Assembly (NCBI RefSeq): GCF_046297895.1 | Contig: NZ_JBKBHC010000001.1 | Coordinates: 62,001-126,000 of the forward strand | Direction of reading: 5' to 3' | Origin: Ferrovibrio sp046297895 | GTDB taxonomy: Bacteria > Pseudomonadota > Alphaproteobacteria > Ferrovibrionales > Ferrovibrionaceae | DNA length: 64,000 nucleotides | Shown: one piece after another, positions 42,926 to 51,330 of the stretch | How the letters are laid out: each line of letters starts with the position of its first letter | How positions within the stretch are numbered: position 1 is the first letter of the stretch | Notes under the pieces: generated by a model | What the model was told of the DNA's origin: nothing | Seen by the model: the letters and a program-made list of their open reading frames with translations, nothing else | The model's database searches: none | Made by a program: the position numbers and the translations under genes

Positions 42926-43444
42926 ATGATCTATCGCATCCGTTCCGCCCGTCCCGACGAAGCCGACCTGCTGCGCGAGATCGAGCGCGCCGCCGCCCAG
43001 GCCTTCAGCAGCGTCGGGTATCCCGCCCTGGCAGCCGGCGAACCCACGGCGGCGGAGGAATTCCGCGCGGCGGCAGCCGAGGACATGCTGGCCGTGGCCG
43101 TGGATGGCGATGATCGCCCGGCCGGCTTCCTGCTCGCGGCCGAACTCGATGGCTGCCTCTATGTGCAGGAGCTGGACGTGCATCCCGATCATGCCGGACA
43201 CCGGCTGGCGGCAAGACTGTTCGAGGCGGCGGATGCCATGGCGCGCAGGCGCGGCCTGCCGGCCCTGACGCTCACCACCTTCCGCCAAGTGCCGTGGAAC
43301 GCGCCCTATTACGCAAGGCTGGGCTTCGCGCCGATGTCTGCTGGCGAAGTCGGGCCCGATCTGCGCCTGGTGATCGAACGCCAGCGCGCCGCCGGGCTGG
43401 ACATGGCCAACCGCGTGGCGATGCGGCGCGGCGTGCCGGCCTAG
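42926..43444 (+). CDS. GNAT-family N-acetyltransferase
   Basis: 172 residues with the GNAT fold: MIYRIRSARPDEADLLREIE at the start, LYVQELDVHPDHAGHRLAAR for motif A (acetyl-CoA pyrophosphate binding, here HAGHRLA in place of the usual Q/RxxGxG/A) and PWNAPYYARLGF for motif B. Substrate unknown. Its stop codon overlaps that of the small convergent gene by four bases. Confidence 0.85.
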   Translation: MIYRIRSARPDEADLLREIERAAAQAFSSVGYPALAAGEPTAAEEFRAAAAEDMLAVAVDGDDRPAGFLLAAELDGCLYVQELDVHPDHAGHRLAARLFEAADAMARRRGLPALTLTTFRQVPWNAPYYARLGFAPMSAGEVGPDLRLVIERQRAAGLDMANRVAMRRGVPA

Positions 43445-43674
43445 GCCAGGATGTCGATGAAGTAGCTTTGCTGCGCCAGGCTGGCGCGCAGGGCGATCGC
43501 ATTGGCGCCCTGCTGGCCCTGGGCGCCCTGAAGGATCGAGGCGGCCTGGGCCATCACATTCGGGTCCAGGCTGCCGCTGCCCACGGCCTTGAGCGCGACC
43601 TGCATGGCCTGATCGGCCTGACGCAGGCCATCGAGGGCGATGGCGGCACCGCTGGAAAAGGTGATCGACGACAT
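43441..43674 (-). CDS. Small hypothetical protein, Ala/Gln-rich helical
   Basis: 77 residues from ATG 43674. Not recognised. Predicted mostly helical: SSGAAIALDGLRQADQAMQV, ASILQGAQGQQGANAIAL, then LAQQSYFIDILA. No signal peptide or membrane segment. The composition faintly recalls short terminal helices of flagellar axial proteins, which is not enough for a call. It overlaps the acetyltransferase end by four bases, tail to tail. Confidence 0.55.
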   Translation of the reverse strand: MSSITFSSGAAIALDGLRQADQAMQVALKAVGSGSLDPNVMAQAASILQGAQGQQGANAIALRASLAQQSYFIDILA

Positions 43675-43807
43675 GGCCGCATCCTAGCCGGGTGGTGAAT
43701 TTTCCTCAACCGCGGCCTCAACCCGCGCGCGCGGCTGGGCTGGGACGGCGATATGGGGCTATAAATGGCTTTCACAGACAGTTTCGATTCCTCATCAGCC
43801 CGGACCG

Positions 43808-44761
43808 ATGTTAGCCCTGCCGCCCAATCCCCTGCTGCCGATTCCGATCACCCAGTACCGCGAAGGCAATACCGGCATTCCCTATGCCCACAGCTTCGAT
43901 TCCGGCCTGCCCGGGCCGCATGCGGCAATCACCGCGCTGGTGCATGGCAACGAGGTCTGCGGCGCTCATGCGCTCGACCTGCTGCTGCGCGACAAGTTCC
44001 GCCCCGCCCGCGGCCGGCTGACCCTGATCTTCTGCAACGTCGCCGCCTATCTGCGCTTCGATCCGAACGAGCCGACTGCCTCGCGCTTCATCGACGAGGA
44101 CATGAACCGCGTCTGGGGCGCGGATGCGCTGGACGACCCGCGCCGTTCCATCGAACTGGACCGCGCGCGCGAAATCGAACCGCTGATTGCCGAGGTCGAC
44201 CTGCTGCTGGACCTGCATTCCATGCAGCAGCCCTCGCCGCCGCTGATGCTGTCTGGCCCGCTGACCAAGGGCCGCCGCTTCGCCGCCGAGATCGGCGTGC
44301 CCGCAACCGTGGTGGCCGACCAGGGCCACAAGGCCGGCCTGCGCATGCGCGACTATGGCGGCTTTGGCGACCCGGGCAGCGAGAGGAACGCATTGCTGGT
44401 GGAATGCGGCCAGCATTGGGAGCAATCGAGCCGTGGCGTGGCGATCGAGACCATGCTGCGCTTCTTGTACCATACCGGCATGGCCGATGAGGGCTATCTG
44501 GCCCATCACGGCGTGCGGGGCGCGCCGCCGCCGCAGCGTTTCGTCGAAGTGACCGACGCCGTCACCATCGAGACCGAGAGCTTCCGTTTCGAACAGGCCT
44601 TCACCGGACTGGAATCGATTCCGGCCGCCGGCACGGTGATCGCCCATGACGGCAACAAACCGATCCGCACGCCTTATGACGATTGCGTGCTGATCATGCC
44701 GACCAAGCGCCTCAAGCCCGGTCAGACCGCCGTGCGGCTGGGCCGCTATATCGCGGCGTGA
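43808..44761 (+). CDS. Succinylglutamate desuccinylase/aspartoacylase family metallohydrolase
   Basis: 317-residue zinc-dependent deacylase of the M14 superfamily. Zinc ligands are visible in ALVHGNEVCGAHAL (His, Glu) and LLLDLHSMQ (His); FIDEDMNRVWG holds the substrate-binding Asn-Arg. A C-terminal beta-domain follows residue 240. It would release an acyl group from an N-acylated amino acid or a similar amide. The next gene, an AbrB-type membrane protein, starts at a GTGA overlap with its stop, so the two are probably co-translated. Confidence 0.82.
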   Translation: MLALPPNPLLPIPITQYREGNTGIPYAHSFDSGLPGPHAAITALVHGNEVCGAHALDLLLRDKFRPARGRLTLIFCNVAAYLRFDPNEPTASRFIDEDMNRVWGADALDDPRRSIELDRAREIEPLIAEVDLLLDLHSMQQPSPPLMLSGPLTKGRRFAAEIGVPATVVADQGHKAGLRMRDYGGFGDPGSERNALLVECGQHWEQSSRGVAIETMLRFLYHTGMADEGYLAHHGVRGAPPPQRFVEVTDAVTIETESFRFEQAFTGLESIPAAGTVIAHDGNKPIRTPYDDCVLIMPTKRLKPGQTAVRLGRYIAA

Positions 44762-45822
44762 GTGCGGCGCGCGGCTTCGCCTCCTATCTGCCGGCGCTGC
44801 TGATCGGCGCCGCCGGTGGCGCGGTCTTCCTTTACTTACGCATGCCGCTGGCCTGGATGCTGGGCAGCATGGTGTTTGTTGGTATTGCCGTATTGAGCGG
44901 ACTGAATCGACGCCTGCCGCTGCGCGTGCATCCCTATCTGCGCGCCGCCATGATCGTGGTGATCGGCGTGATGCTGGGCAGCGCCTTCAAGCCAGACATG
45001 ATCGAACGCGCGCGCGAATGGCTCGGCCTGGTCGTGCTGATGCTGGTCTATGTGCCGGTGGCCACCGCACTATGCTATGTAATCTTCCGCCGCTTCGCCG
45101 GCCTCGATCCGGTGACCAGCTATTTCTCGGCCACGCCGGGCGGCCTGCAGGAAATGACCCTGGTGGGCGAGCATTATGGCGGCGACGGCCGCAGCATCAT
45201 CCTCACCCATGCCCTGCGCGTCTTCCTGGTGGTGATGACCGTGCCGGTCTATTTCCGCTTCGTCGAGCAGCTCGACGTGCCGCCGATGGCCCAGGGCGCG
45301 CATCTGTGGCAGATGCTGCCGCTGGAAGGCGCGCTGCTGATCGCCTGCGGCGCGACCGGCTGGTTCCTTGCCAGGCTGCTGCGGATTCCCGCCGCCGTTC
45401 TGGTCGGGCCCATGCTGGTTTCGGCAGCCGTGCACCTGCTCGGCTGGTCCAGCGCCTCGCCACCGCCCGAACTGGTGGCCGCCGCCCAGGTGGTGATGGG
45501 CGCGGCGCTGGGCTGCCGTTTTGTCGGCACGCCACTGCGCGAAGTGGGCCGCATCGCCGCCTGGGCCGCCTTCGCCACGCTGATCATGCTCGCGCTGGCA
45601 CTGGGCCTCACCCTCGCCTTTGCCGAGAAGGCCGGCATCAACCGCGAGGCCCTGATCCTCGTGCTGTCGCCCGGTGGCATGGCGGAAATGAGCCTGGTGG
45701 CGCTGGGCCTGGGCGTCGAGGTGGCCATCGTGTCGTCGATGCATGTCTTCCGCATCGCCGTGGTGGTGATCGCCGCCCCGGCCGTGTTCCGCCTGCTGGG
45801 CCTGAAGCGCGGTTCGGACTAA
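44758..45822 (+). CDS. AbrB-family integral membrane protein (two-repeat transporter-like)
   Basis: 354 residues from GTG 44758, which overlaps the previous stop as GTGA. About ten membrane helices in two homologous halves. Each half has the same motif: TPGGLQEM at residues 126-133 and SPGGMAEM at 304-311. Proteins of this family are often mislabelled as ammonia monooxygenases or AbrB regulators; the duplicated fold suggests transport. It ends four bases into the convergent tam gene. Confidence 0.8.
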   Translation: MSAARGFASYLPALLIGAAGGAVFLYLRMPLAWMLGSMVFVGIAVLSGLNRRLPLRVHPYLRAAMIVVIGVMLGSAFKPDMIERAREWLGLVVLMLVYVPVATALCYVIFRRFAGLDPVTSYFSATPGGLQEMTLVGEHYGGDGRSIILTHALRVFLVVMTVPVYFRFVEQLDVPPMAQGAHLWQMLPLEGALLIACGATGWFLARLLRIPAAVLVGPMLVSAAVHLLGWSSASPPPELVAAAQVVMGAALGCRFVGTPLREVGRIAAWAAFATLIMLALALGLTLAFAEKAGINREALILVLSPGGMAEMSLVALGLGVEVAIVSSMHVFRIAVVVIAAPAVFRLLGLKRGSD

Positions 45823-46589
45823 AGCGGCTTCTGGCCTAAGATGAACAGGCGGCGGAAGGGAAACAGCGTGCGGCCGTCCTCTTCCTTCGGATAGGCCGCC
45901 GCCACGCGCTGGCGGTAGTCGGCCTCAAACGCGCTGCGCTCGGGTTCCTCCAGCCGGTCGAGGAACTGCTTCAGCCAGGTGCCCTTGGTGTATTCGGCCA
46001 CCGGATTGGCGCCCGAGAGCACCTGCATGTATTCGGTTTCCCAGATCTCTAAACTTGCCGTGCGCTCGTGCAGCAGACGCCAGTAGGTCTGCGGTTCGGC
46101 CACCGGGCGCCGGCGCAAATGCGGCTCCAGCTTCGGCCGCCACGGCCCCAGTTCGATGGCGTCGACGATGCACATATGCGAGGGCGCACCGAAATTGCGC
46201 GGCATCTGGATCGCCAGCCAGCCGCCGGGCTTCAGGCAATCCAGCAGGCCGGGGATCAGCCTGTCGTGATCGGGCAGCCAATGCAGGGCGGCGTTGGAAT
46301 AGAGCAGGTCAACGGGGCTGTCCGGCCGCCATGTTGCGATGTCCGCCTGCACGAATGTCGCGGCGGGATAATCCTGCCGCGCCTTTTCCAGCATGGCGGC
46401 GGATGAATCCACGCCGGTGAGCGTGGCCTGCGGCCAGCGCTGCTGGATCAGCGGGCTCAAATTCCCCGCGCCGCAGCCCAGATCGACCACGCTGGCCGGC
46501 GCCACCAGCGGGATGCGCGCCAGCAGGTCCACGGCGGGCCGCAGGCGTTCGCCGGCGAATTTCAGGTATTGCGTCGGGTCCCATGTCAT
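45819..46589 (-). CDS. tam: Trans-aconitate 2-methyltransferase
   Basis: 256 residues from ATG 46589 (MTWDPTQYLKFAGERLRPA, the diagnostic Tam start). The AdoMet-binding motif I is VVDLGCGAGNLSPL near residues 34-47, with GVDSSAAML and LLYSNAALHWLPDH following. It methylates trans-aconitate, an inhibitor of the citric acid cycle that forms spontaneously. Divergent from the thioesterase gene with 46 bp between. Confidence 0.9.
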   Translation of the reverse strand: MTWDPTQYLKFAGERLRPAVDLLARIPLVAPASVVDLGCGAGNLSPLIQQRWPQATLTGVDSSAAMLEKARQDYPAATFVQADIATWRPDSPVDLLYSNAALHWLPDHDRLIPGLLDCLKPGGWLAIQMPRNFGAPSHMCIVDAIELGPWRPKLEPHLRRRPVAEPQTYWRLLHERTASLEIWETEYMQVLSGANPVAEYTKGTWLKQFLDRLEEPERSAFEADYRQRVAAAYPKEEDGRTLFPFRRLFILGQKPL

Positions 46590-46635
46590 GGAAGGAAAGG
46601 CTACCGGGAGAAACGGAAACGACAAGGGAAAAACC

Positions 46636-47142
46636 ATGAATTCTTCTCAAGCCGTCTTGGATTTCACGCAACCCCTGCAACTGACAGGCATGCGGGTGAA
46701 GCCCGAACATATCGATGCCAACGGGCATATGAATGTGGGCTATTACAACGTGATCTTCGACCAGGCGCTGGACGAATTCTTCAAGCCCTTCGATCTCGAC
46801 TGGAGCTATGTGCAGCGCACGAACCTGTCGACCTTCGTGCTGGAGACCCATGTCTGCTACCTGCAGGAGGTGGTGGAAGGCGACGAGCTGCGCTTCACCT
46901 TCCAGCTTCTGGGCCATGACGCCAAGCGGATCCACTATTTCATGGAAATGCACCACGCTTCGAAAGGCTATCTCGCCGCTACCTCGGAACAGGTGCTGGT
47001 GCATGTGGACCTGGCCACGCGCCGCTCCTGCCCCTTCCCGCCCGAACACCAGATGTTGTTCACGCGCATGATGGACGGCCATGGCAGGTTGCCGCAGCCG
47101 GCCCAGGCCGGGCGGAGCATCGGGCTGGGGAAGAAGGCTTAA
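46636..47142 (+). CDS. Thioesterase family protein (4-hydroxybenzoyl-CoA thioesterase type)
   Basis: 168-residue single-hotdog protein with AAGGGA before ATG 46636. The signature DANGHMNVGYYNVIFDQALD near residues 29-48 contains the Asp and helix used by 4HBT and carnitinyl/betainyl-CoA thioesterases. ETHVCYLQEVVEGDELRF follows as usual. It would hydrolyse an acyl-CoA in the cytoplasm; the substrate is not evident. It is followed by a palindromic element. Confidence 0.82.
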   Translation: MNSSQAVLDFTQPLQLTGMRVKPEHIDANGHMNVGYYNVIFDQALDEFFKPFDLDWSYVQRTNLSTFVLETHVCYLQEVVEGDELRFTFQLLGHDAKRIHYFMEMHHASKGYLAATSEQVLVHVDLATRRSCPFPPEHQMLFTRMMDGHGRLPQPAQAGRSIGLGKKA

Positions 47143-47163
47143 GCCTTCTGCACCTCATACTGT

Positions 47164-47231
47164 CATGCTCGGGCCTGGCCCGAGCATCCACGAGTTCTTT
47201 TAATACGTGGATCCCCGGGACAAGCCCGGGG
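47164..47231. repeat. Interspersed palindromic element, full copy
   Basis: Three nested inverted repeats: ATGCTCGGGCC/GGCCCGAGCAT (47164-47186), CCACG/CGTGG in the middle, and CCCCGGG/CCCGGGG around ACAAG (47213-47231). Elements of this build are found between genes in many alphaproteobacteria. It lies between the convergent thioesterase and cupin genes. Partial copies are at 28059-28077 and 42886-42909. Confidence 0.65.
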
Positions 47232-47238
47232 ACGGCGG

Positions 47239-47535
47239 CTACGAATTAGCCGCCGGCTTGATCTCGACTTCGACGAAAGCCATCGGCGCGGCACCCGCGT
47301 TGATCACGTCATGCGCCACGCCCTTGGGCCGCGAATAGCTGCCGCCGGCCTTCATCTCGACGAAGCTTTCCGCCCCCTGTGGGTCGACGATCCTGAGCTT
47401 CGCGTCGGTGAGATAGGTCACCACATAGGGGTATTCATGCACATGGAAACCCGTGGCGGCGCCGGGGGCGAAATCCCACCGCGTGACGCGCACGCGCTCG
47501 TCATCCACCTGCTGGGTCGGTACGGCCTGGGTCAT
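47239..47535 (-). CDS. Small cupin-domain protein
   Basis: 98-residue single cupin. Motif 1 is visible as FAPGAATGFHVHEYPYVVTYLTD (HxH then a position usually Glu) and motif 2 as YSRPKGVAHDVINAG. It may bind a metal and a small ligand; no reaction can be assigned. It starts 11 bp after trmJ in the same direction, so it is probably the last gene of the nadE-gltX-cimA-trmJ operon. Confidence 0.8.
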   Translation of the reverse strand: MTQAVPTQQVDDERVRVTRWDFAPGAATGFHVHEYPYVVTYLTDAKLRIVDPQGAESFVEMKAGGSYSRPKGVAHDVINAGAAPMAFVEVEIKPAANS

Positions 47536-47546
47536 GGCTTCCTCCT

Positions 47547-48374
47547 TCAGTCGGCTGGCGGTTTCCTGTTCCGCTGCGAATAGGCAGCGCGACGCGGCCG
47601 CCCCTGGGCAATCGCCTTCAGCATGCCGCGGAAGGTGTTCACTTCCTGGCTGGCCAGCGGCACGCGCTGCAGCACGCTGCGCAGGTTGCGCAGGATGGTG
47701 CCGCGCTTGGCCTCGACATTGTGGAAAAAGCCGGATTGATCGAGTTCAGACGTCAGATGGTCGAACAGGCCCTGCAGTTCATCCTGCGTGGCGAAGCCGC
47801 CGCGCACGGTTTCCATGCGGCTGGGCGGCGTGTCGTCATTGGCGGTGAACCATTCGTAACCGAGCAGCAGGACGGCCTGGGCCAGGTTGAGCGAGGAAAA
47901 GCCCGGATTGAGCGGCACCGTGATGCCGACATGGGCCAGCGCCACATCCTCGTTATCCAGCCCGGTGCGCTCGCGCCCGAACAGGATGCCGACGCGATAT
48001 CCATCGGCCTCCTCAGCCCGCATGCGGCGGGCGGCCTCGCGCGGCGTGACAACCTCTTTCATCATGTCGCGATGACGCGCCGTGGTGGCATAGACGCGGT
48101 GCAGGTCGGCCACGGCCTCGGCGGTGGTTTTGAACACGCTGACTGCATCCAGCACCGGATCCGCCTTGCTGGCCAGCACATAGGCGGCTGGATTGGGCCA
48201 GCCGTCGCGCGGATTGACCAGCCGCAGCTCGGTGATGCCGCAATTGAGCATGGCGCGCGCGGCGGCGCCAATATTCTCGCCAAGCTGCGGCTCGACCAGC
48301 ACGATCACCGGGCCGCGACGCAGCGGCCCCGGCGGGGCATATTTGCCGAGTTTGGGTCGGTTGGTGCCGCTCAT
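47547..48374 (-). CDS. trmJ: tRNA (cytidine/uridine-2'-O-)-methyltransferase TrmJ family (SPOUT)
   Basis: 275 residues of the SpoU/TrmH superfamily. Motif 1 is PVIVLVEPQLGENIGAAARA near residues 22-41, motif 2 ILFGRERTGLDNEDVALA near 129-146, and motif 3 VPLNPGFSSLNLAQAVLLLG near 153-172. It would 2'-O-methylate position 32 of the tRNA anticodon loop. The helical C-terminal extension with ELDQSGFFHNVEAKRGTIL is typical of TrmJ. It follows cimA by four bases. Confidence 0.88.
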   Translation of the reverse strand: MSGTNRPKLGKYAPPGPLRRGPVIVLVEPQLGENIGAAARAMLNCGITELRLVNPRDGWPNPAAYVLASKADPVLDAVSVFKTTAEAVADLHRVYATTARHRDMMKEVVTPREAARRMRAEEADGYRVGILFGRERTGLDNEDVALAHVGITVPLNPGFSSLNLAQAVLLLGYEWFTANDDTPPSRMETVRGGFATQDELQGLFDHLTSELDQSGFFHNVEAKRGTILRNLRSVLQRVPLASQEVNTFRGMLKAIAQGRPRRAAYSQRNRKPPAD

Positions 48375-48378
48375 CGGA

Positions 48379-49986
48379 TTACTTCGAGGGCTGGGCGCCG
48401 TCGCGCAGCAGCTTCCACTGGATCGAGTCCATCAGCGCCACGAAGGCCGCGTCGATGATGTTGGGCGACACACCCACGGTGAACCAGCGATTGCCCTGCC
48501 CGTCGGCGCTTTCGATCATCACGCGCGTGGTGGCCTCGGTGCCGCCGTTCAGGATACGCACCTTGAAATCCACCAGCCGCAGGTCGTCGATATAGGCCTG
48601 GTAACGGCCGAGGTCCTTGCGCAGGGCGTGGTCCAGCGCGTTGACCGGGCCGTTGCCTTCGGCCACCGAGAACAGCGTCTCGCCATCGACGTTCAGCTTC
48701 ACGGTAGCTTCCGATACCGTGACCAGTTCGCCCCTGGCGTTGAAGCGGCGCTCGACCATCACGCGGAAACTGCGGATGCGGAAGAATTCCGGCATCTGGC
48801 CGAGCGCGCGGCGGGCCAGAACCTCGAAGCTCGCCTCGGCGCCATCGTAGGAATAGCCTTCCGCCTCGCGCTGCTTCACATCCTCCAGTAGCAGGTTCAG
48901 CCGGCTGTCGTTCGGATCGTATTTGATGCCGGCCTCGGTCAGCCGCACCAGCAGGTTGGAGCGGCCGGCCTGATCCGAGATCAGGATCTTGCGGGTATTG
49001 CCCACGCTTTCCGGCGGCACATGCTCGTAGGTGCGCGGGTCCTTCATCACCGCCGAGACATGCAGCCCGCCCTTATGGGCAAAGGCCGAGGCACCCACAT
49101 AGGCGGCATGGCGGTTCGGCGCGCGGTTAAGCAATTCGTCCAGCGTGCGCGAGGTGGCGGTCAGGTGCGTCAGGTCCTGATCGCTCATGCCGATATCGAC
49201 ATGGTCGCGGAACCAGGGCTTGAGCATCAGCGAGGGAATCAGGGCGATCAGGTTGGCATTGCCGCAGCGTTCGCCCAGGCCGTTCAGCGTGCCCTGCACC
49301 TGGCGCACGCCGGCCTTCACGGCCATCAGCGAATTGGCCACGGCATTCTCGGTGTCGTTATGGGTGTGGATGCCAAGCCGGTCGCCCGAGCCGAGCTTCG
49401 CCACCAGTTCGCCGACGATGCGCTCCACCTCGTCGGGCATGGTGCCGCCGTTGGTGTCGCACAACACGGCCCAGCGCGCGCCGGCCTCCAGCGCCGCCTT
49501 CACGCATTGCGTGGCAAAATCGGGATTGGCCTTGTAGCCGTCGAAGAAATGTTCGGCATCGAACATCGCCTCGCCGAAACGCTTATGTGCCGCGGCGATG
49601 CTGTCGGCGATCAACTCGACATTCTCGGCCTTGCTGATGCCGAGTGCTACATCGACCTGGAAATCCCAGCTCTTGCCCACCAGGCAGGCGGCATCGGCCT
49701 TGGCCTCCAGAATGGCGGCGAGGCCCGGATCGTTGGCGGCCGAGCGGCCCGGCCGCTTGGTCATGCCGAAGGCAACGAATTTCGCGCGCTTCAGCGCCGG
49801 CTTCTCGGCGAAGAACTCGCTATCGGTCGGGTTCGCACCGGGCCAGCCGCCTTCGATATAGGCCACGCCCAGCCTGTCGAGCGCGCGCGCAATCAGGCGC
49901 TTGTCCTCGACGGAAAAGTCGACGCCCTGGGTCTGCGCCCCGTCGCGCAGGGTGGTATCGAACAGATATACGCGGTCCTTCGCCAT
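48379..49986 (-). CDS. cimA: (R)-citramalate synthase
   Basis: 535 residues from ATG 49986 (a GTG at 49995 is possible). DRE-TIM metallolyase: VYLFDTTLRDGAQTQGV at the start holds the DRDGxQ-type metal site, VLCDTNGGTMP and GIHTHNDTENAVAN hold the metal-binding Hx H, and a C-terminal regulatory domain follows residue 390. The DTNGG and long C-terminus fit citramalate synthase rather than isopropylmalate synthase. It condenses pyruvate and acetyl-CoA in a threonine-independent route to isoleucine. It is 18 bp after gltX in the operon. Confidence 0.9.
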   Translation of the reverse strand: MAKDRVYLFDTTLRDGAQTQGVDFSVEDKRLIARALDRLGVAYIEGGWPGANPTDSEFFAEKPALKRAKFVAFGMTKRPGRSAANDPGLAAILEAKADAACLVGKSWDFQVDVALGISKAENVELIADSIAAAHKRFGEAMFDAEHFFDGYKANPDFATQCVKAALEAGARWAVLCDTNGGTMPDEVERIVGELVAKLGSGDRLGIHTHNDTENAVANSLMAVKAGVRQVQGTLNGLGERCGNANLIALIPSLMLKPWFRDHVDIGMSDQDLTHLTATSRTLDELLNRAPNRHAAYVGASAFAHKGGLHVSAVMKDPRTYEHVPPESVGNTRKILISDQAGRSNLLVRLTEAGIKYDPNDSRLNLLLEDVKQREAEGYSYDGAEASFEVLARRALGQMPEFFRIRSFRVMVERRFNARGELVTVSEATVKLNVDGETLFSVAEGNGPVNALDHALRKDLGRYQAYIDDLRLVDFKVRILNGGTEATTRVMIESADGQGNRWFTVGVSPNIIDAAFVALMDSIQWKLLRDGAQPSK

Positions 49987-50004
49987 GATGCTCACGCCTA
50001 ACGC

Positions 50005-51330
50005 CTAAATGCCCTGCAGGCGGGACAACACCCGCTCCCGCCCGATCAGGGGCAGCAAGGGCGCCATTTCGGGCCCCTTGTCGCGTCCGGTCAAGGCCAA
50101 ACGCAGAGGGTGGAACAAGGCCTTGCCCTTGGCGCCGGTTTTTGCCGACACCGCCTGGCTCCAGGCCTTCCAGGTCATGCTGTCCCAGGGCTCGGGCGGC
50201 AGAGTCTCGATGGCGGCCTGTACCAGCGCGGCATCCTCGATGACAGGGCTGATCGTGCCCGACACCACCGGCCACCATTCGGCGGCTTCAGCCAGCCTGC
50301 CGATATTGCCGCGGATGGCGAGCCAGAAGGCCTCGGTGGCCCCTGCGGGCAGGCGATCGCGCACGGCTGCAAACGGCGTGACATGCAGGATGCGGGCATT
50401 CAGCAGATCCAGTTCATGCGGGTCGAGCCGGGCCGGCGCGCGACTGAAGCGGCCGAGATCAAAACCGGCCACCAGTTCGGCCGGCGTGAAATGCGGCTCG
50501 ACCGGATCGGCCGATCCCAGCCGCGCCAGCAGCGAGTTCAGCGCCATCGGCTCGTAACCCTGTTCGCGCAGGTCGGCCAGCGAGAGCGAGCCGATGCGCT
50601 TCGACAGGCCGGCGCCCTCGGCATCCAGCAGCCAGGAGAAATGCCCGAAGGTCGGCACGGCATAGTCCAGCGCCCGAAACAGCTGGATCTGTGCTGCCGT
50701 GTTGGTGACGTGGTCTTCACCCCGGATCACATGACTGATGCCGAACTCCCCGTCATCGACCACGGATGAGAGCGTATACAGTGGATAGCCATCGGAGCGC
50801 ACCAGCACCGGATCGCTCAAGCTCGCCATGTCGATCTCGGTATGACCGTGGATCAGGTCGTCCCAGGCAACAATCCCGGGCTCGAGCCGGAACCGCCAAT
50901 GCGGCTTGCGGCCCTCGGACTCCAGCTTCGCGCGGTCGGCATCCGTGAGCTTCAGCGCGGCGCGGTCGTAGACCGGCGGCTTCTTCTGGCTGAGCTGGAT
51001 CTTGCGGCGCAGTTCCAGTTCCTCGGCCGTCTCGTAGCAGGCATAGAGCCGGCCGGCGGCCTTCAGCTTCTCGGTGGCGGCGCGGTAAAGCGCGAAACGG
51101 TCGGACTGCTTTGCGAAACGGTCCCAATCCAGGCCAAGCCAGCGCAGGTCGGCCTCGATACCGGCGGCGAATTCCGCGGTCGAACGGCCCACGTCGGTGT
51201 CGTCCAGCCGCAGCAGGAATGTGCCGCCATGCCTGCGGGCATAGAGCCAGTTCAGCAGGGCGGCGCGCGCATTGCCGACATGCAGCCGGCCGGTGGGGCT
51301 CGGCGCGAAACGAACGGCAACGGCACTCAT
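50005..51330 (-). CDS. gltX: Glutamate--tRNA ligase
   Basis: Class I aminoacyl-tRNA synthetase, 441 residues. The HIGH-type motif is in APSPTGRLHVGNARAAL near residues 9-25, and the KMSKS-type loop is AEGAGLSKRIGSL near residues 238-250. An HVIRGEDHVTNTAAQIQLFR block in between is conserved. At 441 residues it is slightly shorter than the usual 465-500, with a compact anticodon-binding region; alphaproteobacteria often carry two GluRS paralogues, so this may be the one that also charges tRNA-Gln. The start overlaps the nadE stop as ATGA. Confidence 0.92.
   Translation of the reverse strand: MSAVAVRFAPSPTGRLHVGNARAALLNWLYARRHGGTFLLRLDDTDVGRSTAEFAAGIEADLRWLGLDWDRFAKQSDRFALYRAATEKLKAAGRLYACYETAEELELRRKIQLSQKKPPVYDRAALKLTDADRAKLESEGRKPHWRFRLEPGIVAWDDLIHGHTEIDMASLSDPVLVRSDGYPLYTLSSVVDDGEFGISHVIRGEDHVTNTAAQIQLFRALDYAVPTFGHFSWLLDAEGAGLSKRIGSLSLADLREQGYEPMALNSLLARLGSADPVEPHFTPAELVAGFDLGRFSRAPARLDPHELDLLNARILHVTPFAAVRDRLPAGATEAFWLAIRGNIGRLAEAAEWWPVVSGTISPVIEDAALVQAAIETLPPEPWDSMTWKAWSQAVSAKTGAKGKALFHPLRLALTGRDKGPEMAPLLPLIGRERVLSRLQGI

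Noticed and set aside
44758..45822. AbrB-type DNA-binding regulator annotation for this gene
   Set aside because: The protein is an integral membrane protein with a duplicated PGGxxEM motif and no DNA-binding fold.
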